In this document: piece after piece, positions 26,259-35,233 of the stretch
Position numbering within the stretch: the stretch's first letter is position 1
How the letters are laid out: each line of letters opens with the position of its first letter
Origin: Chryseobacterium sp. Tr-659
GTDB taxonomy: Bacteria; Bacteroidota; Bacteroidia; Flavobacteriales; Weeksellaceae
Length of the DNA stretch: 64,000 nucleotides
NCBI RefSeq assembly: GCF_011752975.1
Contig: NZ_VWWP01000002.1
Coordinates: forward strand, 62,001-126,000
Reading direction: 5' to 3'
Translations under genes and position numbers: made by a program
Notes under the pieces: model-generated
Seen by the model: the letters and a program-made list of their open reading frames with translations, nothing else
The model's database searches: none
Told to the model about the DNA's origin: nothing

Positions 26259-26714
26259 ATGGAAACTTTATCATACGAAACAATAATTGATGCCCCTCGG
26301 CAAAAAGTCTGGGATATTTTATGGAGTCCTGAAACTTATAGTGAATGGACTAAATATTTTGGTGCCGGATCTATCATGAAATCCGATTGGAAGGTAAACG
26401 GAAAAACCTATTTTCTGAATGCTCAGGGCGAAGGAATGGTTTCTACCATAGACAGTCTGGATGAACCTAATCAGGTGGTTTTTAAGCATCTTGGTGTGGT
26501 AAAAGACGGTGTGGAAGATATCCACAGTAAGGAAGTTATGGAATGGAATGGCTCCTTTGAGAAATATTTCTTAATCGATTTTGACGGCAAAACAAAACTC
26601 CACGCTGAAGTCCAGGTTGAAAAACAATGGCAGGATCATATGAATACAGGGTTTACAAAAGGATTGATGGTGGTGAAAAGCCTGGCAGAAGGTGTAAATT
26701 TGAGTTCTGTATAA
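26259..26714 (+). CDS. SRPBCC domain protein
   Basis: A 151-residue paralogue of the preceding gene (LSYETIIDAPRQKVWDILWS; SEWTKYFGAGSIMKSDWK). The C-terminal helix FTKGLMVVKSLAEGV closes the pocket. The two genes likely arose by tandem duplication and then diverged, since only scattered residues remain the same. Confidence 0.88.
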   Translation: METLSYETIIDAPRQKVWDILWSPETYSEWTKYFGAGSIMKSDWKVNGKTYFLNAQGEGMVSTIDSLDEPNQVVFKHLGVVKDGVEDIHSKEVMEWNGSFEKYFLIDFDGKTKLHAEVQVEKQWQDHMNTGFTKGLMVVKSLAEGVNLSSV

Positions 26715-26789
26715 AAATGTAATTTTGATGCTTATCGGGCATGTGATCTTATCTTATTCAATTATATATTTTTTCCGCATCGTAAAAAA

Positions 26790-27248
26790 ATGAAATTATT
26801 AACAATCCTTTTTGGAACATTTATACTTGCTTTGCTTGGAACACTGGTGTTCCAGGGAAAAGCTGATTTTTTATTTTCCGGAAATCTGGGGATGGCAGTT
26901 TTTATCATCTTTACGGGTTTTTCACATTTTAAATTCCAGAAAGGAATGGCGATGATGATTCCTGATTTTATACCGGGAAAAATGTTCTGGGTATATTTTA
27001 CCGGAGTTTTGGAAATTGCAGCCGGCATAGGTCTTATGATTCCGTCTTTTCGTGAGATCACAGCAGTTTTATTAATTGTTTTCTACGTGCTGGTTTTTAT
27101 TGCCAATATCAATTCATCCAGAAAAAAAATCAATATTTTCAAAGCAGATTATACAGGGCCGGGAATGAGATATCTCTATTTTCAAAGAATTCCCATGCAG
27201 ATTATTTTGATCGTCTGGACCTGGTATTTCGGAATTCATTTACAGTAA
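26790..27248 (+). CDS. DoxX-like membrane protein
   Basis: A 152-residue integral membrane protein with four hydrophobic helices (about 1-20, 27-46, 63-82 and 90-108) and one weaker segment near the C-terminus. GKMFWVYFTGVLEIAAGIGL fits the DoxX/MauE-like superfamily, where the conserved 'tG..Ei..g' in the third helix is typical. DoxX proteins are linked to thiol and redox systems, which suits the surrounding detoxification genes, but the function here is not proved. A strong terminator follows. Confidence 0.8.
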   Translation: MKLLTILFGTFILALLGTLVFQGKADFLFSGNLGMAVFIIFTGFSHFKFQKGMAMMIPDFIPGKMFWVYFTGVLEIAAGIGLMIPSFREITAVLLIVFYVLVFIANINSSRKKINIFKADYTGPGMRYLYFQRIPMQIILIVWTWYFGIHLQ

Positions 27249-27253
27249 ATTAT

Positions 27254-27284
27254 AAAGACAGCCAACGAATGGCTGTCTTTTTTT
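27254..27284 (+). terminator. Rho-independent terminator
   Basis: AAAGACAGCC (27254-27263) with GGCTGTCTTT (27271-27280) and T-run. It closes the long run of plus-strand detoxification genes. Confidence 0.9.
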
Positions 27285-27420
27285 ATTTTGGAAATATTAA
27301 AAAAAATGTTAAATAATGTAACGTTTTATTGGGTTTGTATGTCTTATATTATAAAAGTGCGGTCTTTTTTATTGATTTAAAATAGAAGTACTTTTTGAAA
27401 CCAACCTTAAAGCATAAGTT

Positions 27421-29424
27421 ATGAATTTTAATTCCAAAATTTTTGGTACAGCTTATATTGTACTATCCACTATTATGATTAATGCACAAAGTTCTACAGC
27501 CAAACTGCCGGGAGATCCTACTTTACCTTCTTCTAAAGCTAATATTGAGAAGCTTATTTCATATGATAAGGGAAACTTCAAATATAAAGTGGAAGATTAC
27601 TTTGCAAGACCAAAAGCCTCAGCATTTAAAATCTCTCCTGATGGGAAATACCTTTCCTATAAAGAAAAAGATCAGGAAAAGAAAAACCATGTGTATGTAA
27701 AAGATCTCGCTACGGGAAAGATCACTAAAGCTATTGTAGAAAAAGATGATCTCATCCGGGCTTATGGATGGCTTAATAAGAAACGTCTTTTCTATACCCA
27801 GGACAGGGGCGGAAATGAAAATATTCATTTGTATGCAACGGATGTAGACGGAGGAAATCAAAAGGATCTGACACCATTTGACGGCGTTAAAGTGGGATCA
27901 ATTATTCCTATAAAGGATACTGATTTTGTTATTGTCACCATGAATAAGAACAATAAACAGATCTTTGAGCCTTTTAAAGTCAATTTCGTTACAGGAGAAA
28001 TGACTCAGTTGTACGAAAATAAAGACGTTAACAGCCCTATTAATGATTATATTTTTGATAAGGATGGAAATCTGAGAGGGTACAGTGTTCTCGAAAACGG
28101 ATTGACAACAAAAACATATTATAAAGATCTGCAGAGCGGGAAATTTAATCTGATTAAATCTGCAGACTGGTCTGATACCTTCGGTATTATAGAATTTAAT
28201 GAGAATTCTAAAAATAAAGATGAAGCTTATGTGGTAACAAACCTGGATGGTGATAAAGCAAGGATTGTGCTCTATGATCTTAAGAAAAATGCAGTAATCA
28301 AAGAAGTGTATTCCAATCCTGTATATGATGTGAGCTCAGTAAGTACTGCCGGTAAAAACAGAAATTATGAATTGGATTTTATCAGCTATGAAGGGGTGAA
28401 AGGAGAAACAATTCCGGTAAGTAAGTTTTATAAAGAGATTGATGATAAATTAAAATCTCAATTCAAAGACAAGGAATTTTCAATTGTTTCTTCTGACGAT
28501 AATAATGATAAACTTTTGGTTGTTGTAGCGAGTGATAAACTATATGGTACTTATTACGAATATGATACAAAGACCAAACAAACGAAACTTCTTTACAACC
28601 TGATGCCGCAGCTTAAGGAAGAAGATATGGCTGAAATGAGGCCTATCGAGTTCAAAAGCAGAGACGGAATGACTATTCACGGATATATTACTCTGCCTAA
28701 AGCAGCGTTGGAAGGCAAAAAGGTTCCGTTGGTGGTTAATCCGCATGGCGGCCCGCAAGGAGTAAGAGACAGCTGGGGTTTCAATCCGGAAACGCAGTTA
28801 TTTGCAAGCAGAGGTTATGCTACACTTCAGGTGAATTTCAGAATTTCGGGAGGATATGGAAAATCATTTCAGAAAGCCGGTTATAAGCAAATCGGAAGAA
28901 AAGCGATGGATGATGTGGAAGACGGAGTAAAATATGCGATCAGCCAGGGTTGGGTAGATAAGGATAAAGTAGCCATCTACGGAGGAAGCCATGGAGGATA
29001 TGCTACTTTGATGGGGCTTATCAAAACTCCAGATCTATATGCTTGTGGAGTAGACTACGTTGGGGTTTCCAATATCTTTACATTCTTTGATTCATTTCCT
29101 GAATACTGGAAACCTTATAAAGAAATGGTAAAACAGATCTGGTATGACCTGGATAATCCTGAGGAAGCTAAGATTGCGAAAGAAGTTTCACCAGTTTTCC
29201 AGATTGATAAGATCAAGAAACCTTTGTTTGTAGTACAGGGAGCTAATGATCCAAGAGTGAATATCAATGAGTCTGATCAGATTGTAAAGGCAATGCGTGC
29301 CAAAGGATTTGAAGTTCCTTATATGGTAAAATATGATGAAGGACACGGATTCGGGAAAGAACCCAACAGAATTGAACTGTATAAATCGATGTTAGGATTT
29401 TTTGCGGAAAATTTTAATAAATAA
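27421..29424 (+). CDS. S9 prolyl-oligopeptidase-family peptidase (copy 1)
   Basis: A 667-residue secreted serine peptidase with a signal peptide (ending IMINAQ). An N-terminal beta-propeller spans about 60-390, and the alpha/beta hydrolase domain about 400-667. The catalytic triad is Ser523 (YGGSHGGYA), Asp610 (GANDPRVN) and His642 (DEGHGFGK). The family (S9C/acylaminoacyl-peptidase-like) cleaves short peptides in the periplasm. It is highly similar along its whole length to copy 2 at 31796-33796, and the terminators also match, so the duplication includes the 3' flank. It faces the end of the response regulator gene. Confidence 0.94.
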   Translation: MNFNSKIFGTAYIVLSTIMINAQSSTAKLPGDPTLPSSKANIEKLISYDKGNFKYKVEDYFARPKASAFKISPDGKYLSYKEKDQEKKNHVYVKDLATGKITKAIVEKDDLIRAYGWLNKKRLFYTQDRGGNENIHLYATDVDGGNQKDLTPFDGVKVGSIIPIKDTDFVIVTMNKNNKQIFEPFKVNFVTGEMTQLYENKDVNSPINDYIFDKDGNLRGYSVLENGLTTKTYYKDLQSGKFNLIKSADWSDTFGIIEFNENSKNKDEAYVVTNLDGDKARIVLYDLKKNAVIKEVYSNPVYDVSSVSTAGKNRNYELDFISYEGVKGETIPVSKFYKEIDDKLKSQFKDKEFSIVSSDDNNDKLLVVVASDKLYGTYYEYDTKTKQTKLLYNLMPQLKEEDMAEMRPIEFKSRDGMTIHGYITLPKAALEGKKVPLVVNPHGGPQGVRDSWGFNPETQLFASRGYATLQVNFRISGGYGKSFQKAGYKQIGRKAMDDVEDGVKYAISQGWVDKDKVAIYGGSHGGYATLMGLIKTPDLYACGVDYVGVSNIFTFFDSFPEYWKPYKEMVKQIWYDLDNPEEAKIAKEVSPVFQIDKIKKPLFVVQGANDPRVNINESDQIVKAMRAKGFEVPYMVKYDEGHGFGKEPNRIELYKSMLGFFAENFNK

Positions 29425-29445
29425 CTATAATCTTATATTGCATGG

Positions 29446-29474
29446 AAACGGAAGGCTGAGGTCTTCCGTTTCTT
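29446..29474 (+). terminator. Terminator after S9 peptidase copy 1
   Basis: AAACGGAAG (29446-29454) with CTTCCGTTT (29463-29471). The same hairpin, with one loop change, follows copy 2. Confidence 0.85.
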
Positions 29475-29552
29475 ATTTGAATAAAGAGCAATAGTTTTAA
29501 AAAGACAAAATTTTTAATTTAAAAATGCGGTCTGGAAATCCGGCGCTGTTTT

Positions 29553-30242
29553 TTAGTCTATTATTAAACGATATCCGGTAGCTCTTATATTGATAATACT
29601 AATTCGGGAATCTTCAGAAAGTGTTTTACGGAGTTTTGATATAAAAACATCAAGGCTTCTTCCGTTGAAGAAGTTATCATCACCCCATAATTCCAATAAG
29701 GTTTCCTTTCTTGGGAGAAAATTGTCTTTATTGGTAGCTAAGCGATAAAGTACCTCTCCTGAACGAGGGGAAAGAGAGACGGATTCTCCTTTGTTGCTTA
29801 ATTTATAAGTAGTAGGATTATATTCGTAAATTCCAACAGTAATTATTTTTTTTTCAGTTTGAATAGAAACGGCAGAAGGTTTTTTCAATAACCTGTTAAT
29901 TCTTGCGGTCAGCTCTTCCAGATTAAAAGGTTTACGCATATAATCATCAGCTCCAATGGAAAATCCATGCAATACATCTTCAGTAAGAACCCGGGCGGAA
30001 AGGAGAATAAACGGAATTGGGTTACCCTTTTCTCTTATCTGCTTGAGAAAAGTATATCCGTCCAATTTAGGCATCATTATATCTGCGAGAATGAGATCAA
30101 ATTCATGGTTGGCAATAGCTTCCAATCCTTCGGCTCCATCGTTTACCCATTTTACAGTAAATCCTTTTCTGGATAGCAGGTCAGTAGTAACTTCACCCAA
30201 ATCGGGATCGTCTTCCAAATATAATATCTGAGGTTTATTCAT
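29553..30242 (-). CDS. OmpR-family response regulator
   Basis: A 229-residue response regulator. The receiver domain (1-120) has the phospho-acceptor Asp54 in LILADIMMPKLDG, with acidic Asp11/Asp12 and the Lys in YMRKPFNLEEL. The C-terminal winged helix (about 130-229) includes LSPRSGEVLYRLA, VFISKLRKTLSEDSR and ATGYRLI. It overlaps the histidine kinase gene by 8 bp, so the two are translated together. A TAAC(A/C) direct-repeat array upstream of the kinase and S9 genes (31676-31711) is its likely binding site. Confidence 0.95.
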   Translation of the reverse strand: MNKPQILYLEDDPDLGEVTTDLLSRKGFTVKWVNDGAEGLEAIANHEFDLILADIMMPKLDGYTFLKQIREKGNPIPFILLSARVLTEDVLHGFSIGADDYMRKPFNLEELTARINRLLKKPSAVSIQTEKKIITVGIYEYNPTTYKLSNKGESVSLSPRSGEVLYRLATNKDNFLPRKETLLELWGDDNFFNGRSLDVFISKLRKTLSEDSRISIINIRATGYRLIID

Positions 30243-31620
30243 AAGCTGGCATTCTGATTTCCATAGTTGTACCTTCTGTTTTTTCTTTTAGCACTGTAAT
30301 GTCACCGCCTTGGTTTTTCAAAGATCTTTTTACAAAACTTAATCCCAGGCCAAATCCTTTTACATCATGGGTATTGCCCTGAACAATTCTAAAATAAGGA
30401 GTGAATATATCTTCCCTGTATTTTTCAGAAATACCAATACCATTATCTTTTATTCTGATTATAATAATCTGTTTATGTTTTTTAGCTGTAATAATGATCT
30501 GAGGTGCTTTTTCGGAATATTTAAGTGAGTTGTCAATTAAATTTAAAAAAACCTGTTTCAGTTGTTTAAAATTACCTTTAACTGAAATACTCTCTGGTAT
30601 ATCTTCAAAGATAATTTCAGCCTGTTTTTTTAATATAATACTTGACAGATCTTTCTGTACTTCCTGAAATAAAAATAATAAATTTATACGATCTAAAGTT
30701 AGTTTTTCAGTGTTATTTTCTGCTCTTGCATGTTGTAGTATCGTATCAACAAGTGAAGAAAGCTGACCTGTTGCCCTCTGGATAATGGCTGCATATTTTC
30801 TTACCGTTTCCGGTTCTTCTGCAATATGATATCCTTCCAGCCCTTCAGCAGCAATCGTTATGGTGGAAATAGGAATTTTCAGCTCGTGAGTCATGTTTTG
30901 GGTGAAAACTTCTTTGTTTGTGAGCAGTTTCTGATTCAATGTCAGATTACGGAAAAGAATAAGCATTGTTCCTAAAAAGAGAATAATATACAACACTGAA
31001 AAAATGATAGACCAAAGCATCTTGTGGATGATGATAATGCGGGCTAAGTGATCAATATGTATACTATAGGTACTTTTGTTATCTAATAGCGCCACCGGCT
31101 CAGTTGTATCATTCTTCAGGACCGAACGGCCGGCAGGGTAAGTTCTTATAAGCTTTTCATTTTCATGAAAATAAACCGTTATATTTTCAGAGGAAAGCTC
31201 AGGAATAGCAGATTTTATTTCGGTATAGAGGATATAATCCATTTTGTTTTTATAAATAGCATTTACTTCTTTTTTTTGAAATATCATGCTGTCAATCTTT
31301 GTATTTGTTTTAGGTTTTGTTTTTTTGATTTTCCCAATCTGTCTTTTCTCGGTAAATATTCGGTTATTATTAATAGACCTTATTTCTTCAAAATATATTT
31401 TTTCTGATCCAAAAATCGAATCTTTTTTCTTAGAAGAAAGAGGAAGACTGTGAATAAGCCGGTTCACCAGTATTTGGGTCATTTCAAACTTTGTCTGATC
31501 CAGATATTCTTTCTTTTTATTCTTAAAATTATTCCACAGCCAATATCCCTGAAATGTAACAACTACAATACTGGTTATTATAAATAATGTTTTTCCATAA
31601 TGGACAAATAATTTATTCAT
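30235..31620 (-). CDS. Sensor histidine kinase
   Basis: A 461-residue kinase with two membrane helices (about 9-29 and 201-223) bounding a periplasmic sensor region of about 170 residues. HisKA contains the phospho-acceptor His245 in FTQNMTHELKIPIS. The HATPase domain has the N box (FLNLIDNSLKYSEK), G1 (IKDNGIGIS) and G2 (GFGLGLSFVKRS). It is the first gene of the kinase-regulator operon and is divergent from S9 peptidase copy 2. The sensor region is not one I recognise. Control of the flanking peptidases is the natural hypothesis. Confidence 0.95.
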   Translation of the reverse strand: MNKLFVHYGKTLFIITSIVVVTFQGYWLWNNFKNKKKEYLDQTKFEMTQILVNRLIHSLPLSSKKKDSIFGSEKIYFEEIRSINNNRIFTEKRQIGKIKKTKPKTNTKIDSMIFQKKEVNAIYKNKMDYILYTEIKSAIPELSSENITVYFHENEKLIRTYPAGRSVLKNDTTEPVALLDNKSTYSIHIDHLARIIIIHKMLWSIIFSVLYIILFLGTMLILFRNLTLNQKLLTNKEVFTQNMTHELKIPISTITIAAEGLEGYHIAEEPETVRKYAAIIQRATGQLSSLVDTILQHARAENNTEKLTLDRINLLFLFQEVQKDLSSIILKKQAEIIFEDIPESISVKGNFKQLKQVFLNLIDNSLKYSEKAPQIIITAKKHKQIIIIRIKDNGIGISEKYREDIFTPYFRIVQGNTHDVKGFGLGLSFVKRSLKNQGGDITVLKEKTEGTTMEIRMPAYE

Positions 31621-31675
31621 AAGAATTATTTAACAGATCGAAATTAACATATTATAGAATATGAAAACAGGAGGA

Positions 31676-31711
31676 TAACACTATTTAACACTATGTAACA
31701 GTCTGATAACC
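31676..31711. promoter_or_regulatory. TAAC(A/C) direct-repeat array, likely response-regulator operator
   Basis: TAACA starts at 31676, 31686 and 31696 (exact 10-bp steps), followed by TAACC at 31707. The first two repeats share the longer unit TAACACTAT. Further TAACA copies occur at 31631 and 31645. Regular 10-11-bp direct repeats between divergent genes are the usual layout of OmpR-family operators. A weak GAAATTTG -7-like element lies downstream at 31733-31740. Confidence 0.6.
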
Positions 31712-31795
31712 CATATCTGGAAATTTTCGGAGGAAATTTGAAGTGTTAAAATGAGTCATAAAGAATTGTTTAATAGTAAATTAAATATATAAATA

Positions 31796-33796
31796 ATGAA
31801 TTTAAAATCTAAAATCCTGACAGGAGTTCAAGTCATACTGTCTGTTGTTATTATCAAAGCTCAAAGCAATGCCAAACTGCCGGGAGATCCTACTTTACCA
31901 TCTTCCAAAGAAACCTTTGAGAAGCTTATTTCTTTTGATAAAGGAAACTTCAAATATAATGTTGAAGACTATTTCGCAAGACCAAAAGCATCATCATTTA
32001 AGATTTCTCCTGACGGGAAATATCTTTCTTATAAAGAAAAAGATGAGAACAAGAAAAACCATGTGTATGTCAAAGACCTTGGTACAGGAAAAGTTACCAA
32101 AGCCATTGTAGAAAAAGAGAATCTCATCCAGTCGTATGGCTGGCTGAATAAAGATCATCTTTATTATGTACAGGATAAAGGCGGAAATGAAAATATTCAT
32201 TTTTACGTAGTAGATTTAGACGGAGGAAATCCTAAAGACCTTACTCCGTTTGAAGGAACTAAGATTGGTTTTGTTCAGATCATAAAAGACACAGATTTTG
32301 TTATTGTTACCATGAATAAGAACAATAAACAGGTTTTTGAACCTTTTAAAATCAATTACAAAACCGGAGAAATGGTTCAGTTATTTGAAAATAAAGATAC
32401 TAAAAGCCCCATTAGTCAGTATATTTTCGATAAAGATGGTAACCTGCGCGGATATGTAGTTTTGGAGAATGGCTTAACAAGAAAAACATATTATAAAGAC
32501 CTGCAAAGCGGGAAGTTTAATCTTATTAAATCTGTAGACTGGAAAGATCAATTCAGTATTACCGGATTCAATTATCATTCTAAAAATAAAGATGAAGCCT
32601 ATGTCGTAACGAATCTAGACAGCGATAAATCAAGAATTATACTGTATGATCTTAAAAAAAATGCCATAATCAAAGAAGTATATTCTAACCCTGTATATGA
32701 CGTAAGCTCAATAAGCACAGCTGGTAAAAACAGAAATTATGAACTGGATTATATCAGTTATGAAGGGGTAAAAGGAGAGACCGTTCCGGTGAGTAAATTT
32801 TATAAAGAAGTTGATGATAAACTGAAATCTCAGTTTGGAGGCAAGGAATTTTCAATTGCTTCTTCCGATGATAATGATGATAAGTTATTGGTAATTGTAG
32901 ACAGTGATAAGCTATATGGTACCTATTACGAATATGACACGAAGACCAAACAAACCAAACAGCTTTACAACCTGATGCCGCAGCTTAAAGAAGAAGACAT
33001 GGCTGAAATGAGACCTATAGAATTCAAAAGCAGAGATGGCATGACTATTTACGGATACATCACTTTACCTAAGGCGGCATTGGAAGGTAAAAAAGTGCCA
33101 TTGATCGTTAATCCTCACGGTGGCCCTCAAGGAATAAGAGACAGCTGGGGCTTCAATCCGGAAGCGCAGTTGTTTGCAAGCAGAGGTTATGCTACACTCC
33201 AGGTGAATTTCAGAATTTCAGGAGGATATGGAAAAGAATTTCTAAGAGCTGGTTATAATGAGATTGGAAGAAAGGCGATGGATGATGTGGAAGACGGAGT
33301 AAAATATGCGATCAGCCAGGGTTGGGTGGATAAAGATAAAGTAGCTATTTATGGAGGAAGCCACGGAGGATATGCTACCTTGATGGGACTGATAAAAACC
33401 CCTGATCTATATACTTGTGGAGTAGACTACGTTGGGGTTTCCAATATCTTTACATTCTTTGATTCATTTCCGGAATATTGGAAACCATTGAAAGAACAGA
33501 TGAAAAAAATATGGTATGACCTGGATAATCCTGAAGAAGCAAAAATTGCGAAAGAAGTTTCACCGGTTTTCCAGATTGATAAAATCAAGAAACCTCTATT
33601 TGTAGTACAGGGTGCTAATGATCCAAGAGTAAATATCAATGAATCGGATCAGATTGTAAAGGCAATGCGCGCCAAAGGATTTGAAGTTCCTTATATGGTA
33701 AAATACGATGAAGGACACGGATTCGGGAAAGAACCCAACAGAATTGAACTGTATAAATCGATGTTAGGATTTTTTGCAGAAAATTTTAATAAATAA
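31796..33796 (+). CDS. S9 prolyl-oligopeptidase-family peptidase (copy 2)
   Basis: A 666-residue secreted serine peptidase, signal peptide ending VVIIKAQ. Catalytic residues are Ser522 (YGGSHGGYA), Asp609 and His641. It aligns without large gaps to copy 1 and differs mainly in the propeller half; the last 200 residues are almost the same. It begins 175 bp from the divergent histidine kinase, with the repeat array between them. Copy 1 lacks this array, so only copy 2 appears to be under direct control of the two-component system. The peptide substrate is unknown. Confidence 0.94.
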   Translation: MNLKSKILTGVQVILSVVIIKAQSNAKLPGDPTLPSSKETFEKLISFDKGNFKYNVEDYFARPKASSFKISPDGKYLSYKEKDENKKNHVYVKDLGTGKVTKAIVEKENLIQSYGWLNKDHLYYVQDKGGNENIHFYVVDLDGGNPKDLTPFEGTKIGFVQIIKDTDFVIVTMNKNNKQVFEPFKINYKTGEMVQLFENKDTKSPISQYIFDKDGNLRGYVVLENGLTRKTYYKDLQSGKFNLIKSVDWKDQFSITGFNYHSKNKDEAYVVTNLDSDKSRIILYDLKKNAIIKEVYSNPVYDVSSISTAGKNRNYELDYISYEGVKGETVPVSKFYKEVDDKLKSQFGGKEFSIASSDDNDDKLLVIVDSDKLYGTYYEYDTKTKQTKQLYNLMPQLKEEDMAEMRPIEFKSRDGMTIYGYITLPKAALEGKKVPLIVNPHGGPQGIRDSWGFNPEAQLFASRGYATLQVNFRISGGYGKEFLRAGYNEIGRKAMDDVEDGVKYAISQGWVDKDKVAIYGGSHGGYATLMGLIKTPDLYTCGVDYVGVSNIFTFFDSFPEYWKPLKEQMKKIWYDLDNPEEAKIAKEVSPVFQIDKIKKPLFVVQGANDPRVNINESDQIVKAMRAKGFEVPYMVKYDEGHGFGKEPNRIELYKSMLGFFAENFNK

Positions 33797-33817
33797 CCAT
33801 AATCTTATATTGTATGG

Positions 33818-33847
33818 AAACGGAAGGCCGAGGTCTTCCGTTTTTTT
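33818..33847 (+). terminator. Terminator after S9 peptidase copy 2
   Basis: AAACGGAAG (33818-33826) with CTTCCGTTT (33835-33843), then T-run. It matches the copy 1 terminator apart from the loop. Confidence 0.88.
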
Positions 33848-33923
33848 GTCATTGTACGCCAAAAAATCTGTATGCATGATAACATTTGTTCTTCCACAGT
33901 TAGAATGAATTTCCAACTGCCTT

Positions 33924-34083
33924 TGTCATTCAGAGCAAAACAAAGTGTGGAATCTCAACCCACCGTCTTCCATCCTAGCCCTGATAGTAGCGGTTACCCC
34001 GCAACAAGAGCAGAAGAGTAGAGGGATGTGAAGAGGGTGGGGACTTGGCGTGAGGAGTATGAGCGGATAGCAGGAAATAGCTT
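33924..34083 (+). repeat. Intergenic dispersed-repeat block
   Basis: The block begins with TGTCATTCAGAGC, related to the repeat at 174-197. At 33971-34083 there follows a GC-richer element starting CATCCTAGCCCTGATAGTAG and ending GCGGATAGCAGGAAATAGCT, a composition unlike the A/T-rich surroundings. I recall elements with such ends between genes of related genomes; that memory is not verified here. No ORF is credible in the 423-bp gap (33797-34219). Confidence 0.5.
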
Positions 34084-34219
34084 CATTAAACAATAAACAA
34101 CTTGCAGCCTGTTCATAATTTTGGAGATAAAATATTGATGAATAAAAGAAAAGTTGAAATTTCAGAAAAATATTTTAAATTTATTAAAGTAAAACAAAAA
34201 GGATAGCCGTCATATCAGT

Positions 34220-34798
34220 ATGGAGGTTGTCGAAAAAATAATAATGCCACAGGAGGAGAAAGAAAGTATCATCTCACAGACCGTTTCCAACTACGGAGGG
34301 AAGCTGATGTCTTATATTCGTCCTAAAGTGAAAAACACGGAGGATGCGGAAGATATTCTGCAGGAAGTGTGGTATCAGTTCAGTAGCCTTACGAATCTTT
34401 CCGAAATCGTAAACGTTGGGGGCTGGCTGTACAGGGTAACGGCCAATAAGATCACAGACCGTTACCGTAAAAAGAAAACAGAAAATCTTGAAGACTTTGT
34501 CTATGAAGATGAAGACGGCAGTTTTTCCATCAAAGATATTTTATTGATGGATGAAAGCGCAGGTCCTGAGGTGAAAATGTTTCAGGATGAAATCTGGAAA
34601 AAACTATTTGAAGCACTTGATGAACTTCCCGAAAAACAAAGGCTGGTCTACGTAGAAAACGAACTAAACGACAAAACCCTCCAGGAGATCGCCGATGAAC
34701 AGGGAGAAAACATTAAAACCATCATCAGTAGAAAAAATTATGCTGTGAAGCACCTGAGAAACAGATTGAGAAAGTTATACGAAGATTTAAAAAGTTAG
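34220..34798 (+). CDS. ECF-type RNA polymerase sigma factor (third)
   Basis: A 192-residue ECF sigma factor. Region 2 (about 25-95) has NTEDAEDILQEVWYQF and VGGWLYRVTANKITDRYRKK, and region 4 (about 125-185) has DELPEKQRLVYVENELND and LQEIADEQGENIKTIISRKN. It is not closely related to the pair at 4411 and 6082. A two-helix membrane protein gene follows by 11 bp, and a third small gene after that, all ahead of one strong terminator. The membrane protein could be its regulator. Confidence 0.9.
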   Translation: MEVVEKIIMPQEEKESIISQTVSNYGGKLMSYIRPKVKNTEDAEDILQEVWYQFSSLTNLSEIVNVGGWLYRVTANKITDRYRKKKTENLEDFVYEDEDGSFSIKDILLMDESAGPEVKMFQDEIWKKLFEALDELPEKQRLVYVENELNDKTLQEIADEQGENIKTIISRKNYAVKHLRNRLRKLYEDLKS

Positions 34799-34809
34799 AA
34801 AAAGAAATT

Positions 34810-35142
34810 ATGAATCATAAACACAAAAAGGGTTGGATTTTTTTATTGTTATGTCCGCCATTAATTTTAGCCGCTGTTACATGGATTGTGATGCTGCTTT
34901 GGAACTGTCTTCTCCCGGAGATTTTAGGTGTAAAAGCAATCACATTCTGGCAGGCAATGGGAATACTGATCCTGAGCAAAATTCTTTTCGGAGGATTCCA
35001 TTTCGGGAAAGGTATGAGAGATCTTAAAGAAAGAAAGATGAGACAGAAAATGGAAAGCTGGTCTCCTGAAGAAAGAGAAAAATTCAAAGAAGTCTGGAGA
35101 AATAAATGTTCCGGAGGATTCTTCAACAGAAACAACGAATAA
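34810..35142 (+). CDS. Small membrane protein after ECF sigma gene
   Basis: A 110-residue protein with two hydrophobic helices (about 9-30 and 44-62), then a basic amphipathic tail, GMRDLKERKMRQKMESWSPE and EREKFKEVWRNKCSGGF. It begins 11 bp after the sigma gene. The long cytoplasmic helix could bind the sigma factor, as in membrane anti-sigma proteins, but no known domain is visible. The assignment as partner rests on position only. Confidence 0.7.
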   Translation: MNHKHKKGWIFLLLCPPLILAAVTWIVMLLWNCLLPEILGVKAITFWQAMGILILSKILFGGFHFGKGMRDLKERKMRQKMESWSPEEREKFKEVWRNKCSGGFFNRNNE

Positions 35143-35233
35143 TTTAAAAATTTTCAAGAAGTAGTAAAGTAAAATTAAAATTCATTCGTCTATATAAAAA
35201 ACAAAAAGTAGTAAAATTTAAAATTTTGGAAAA

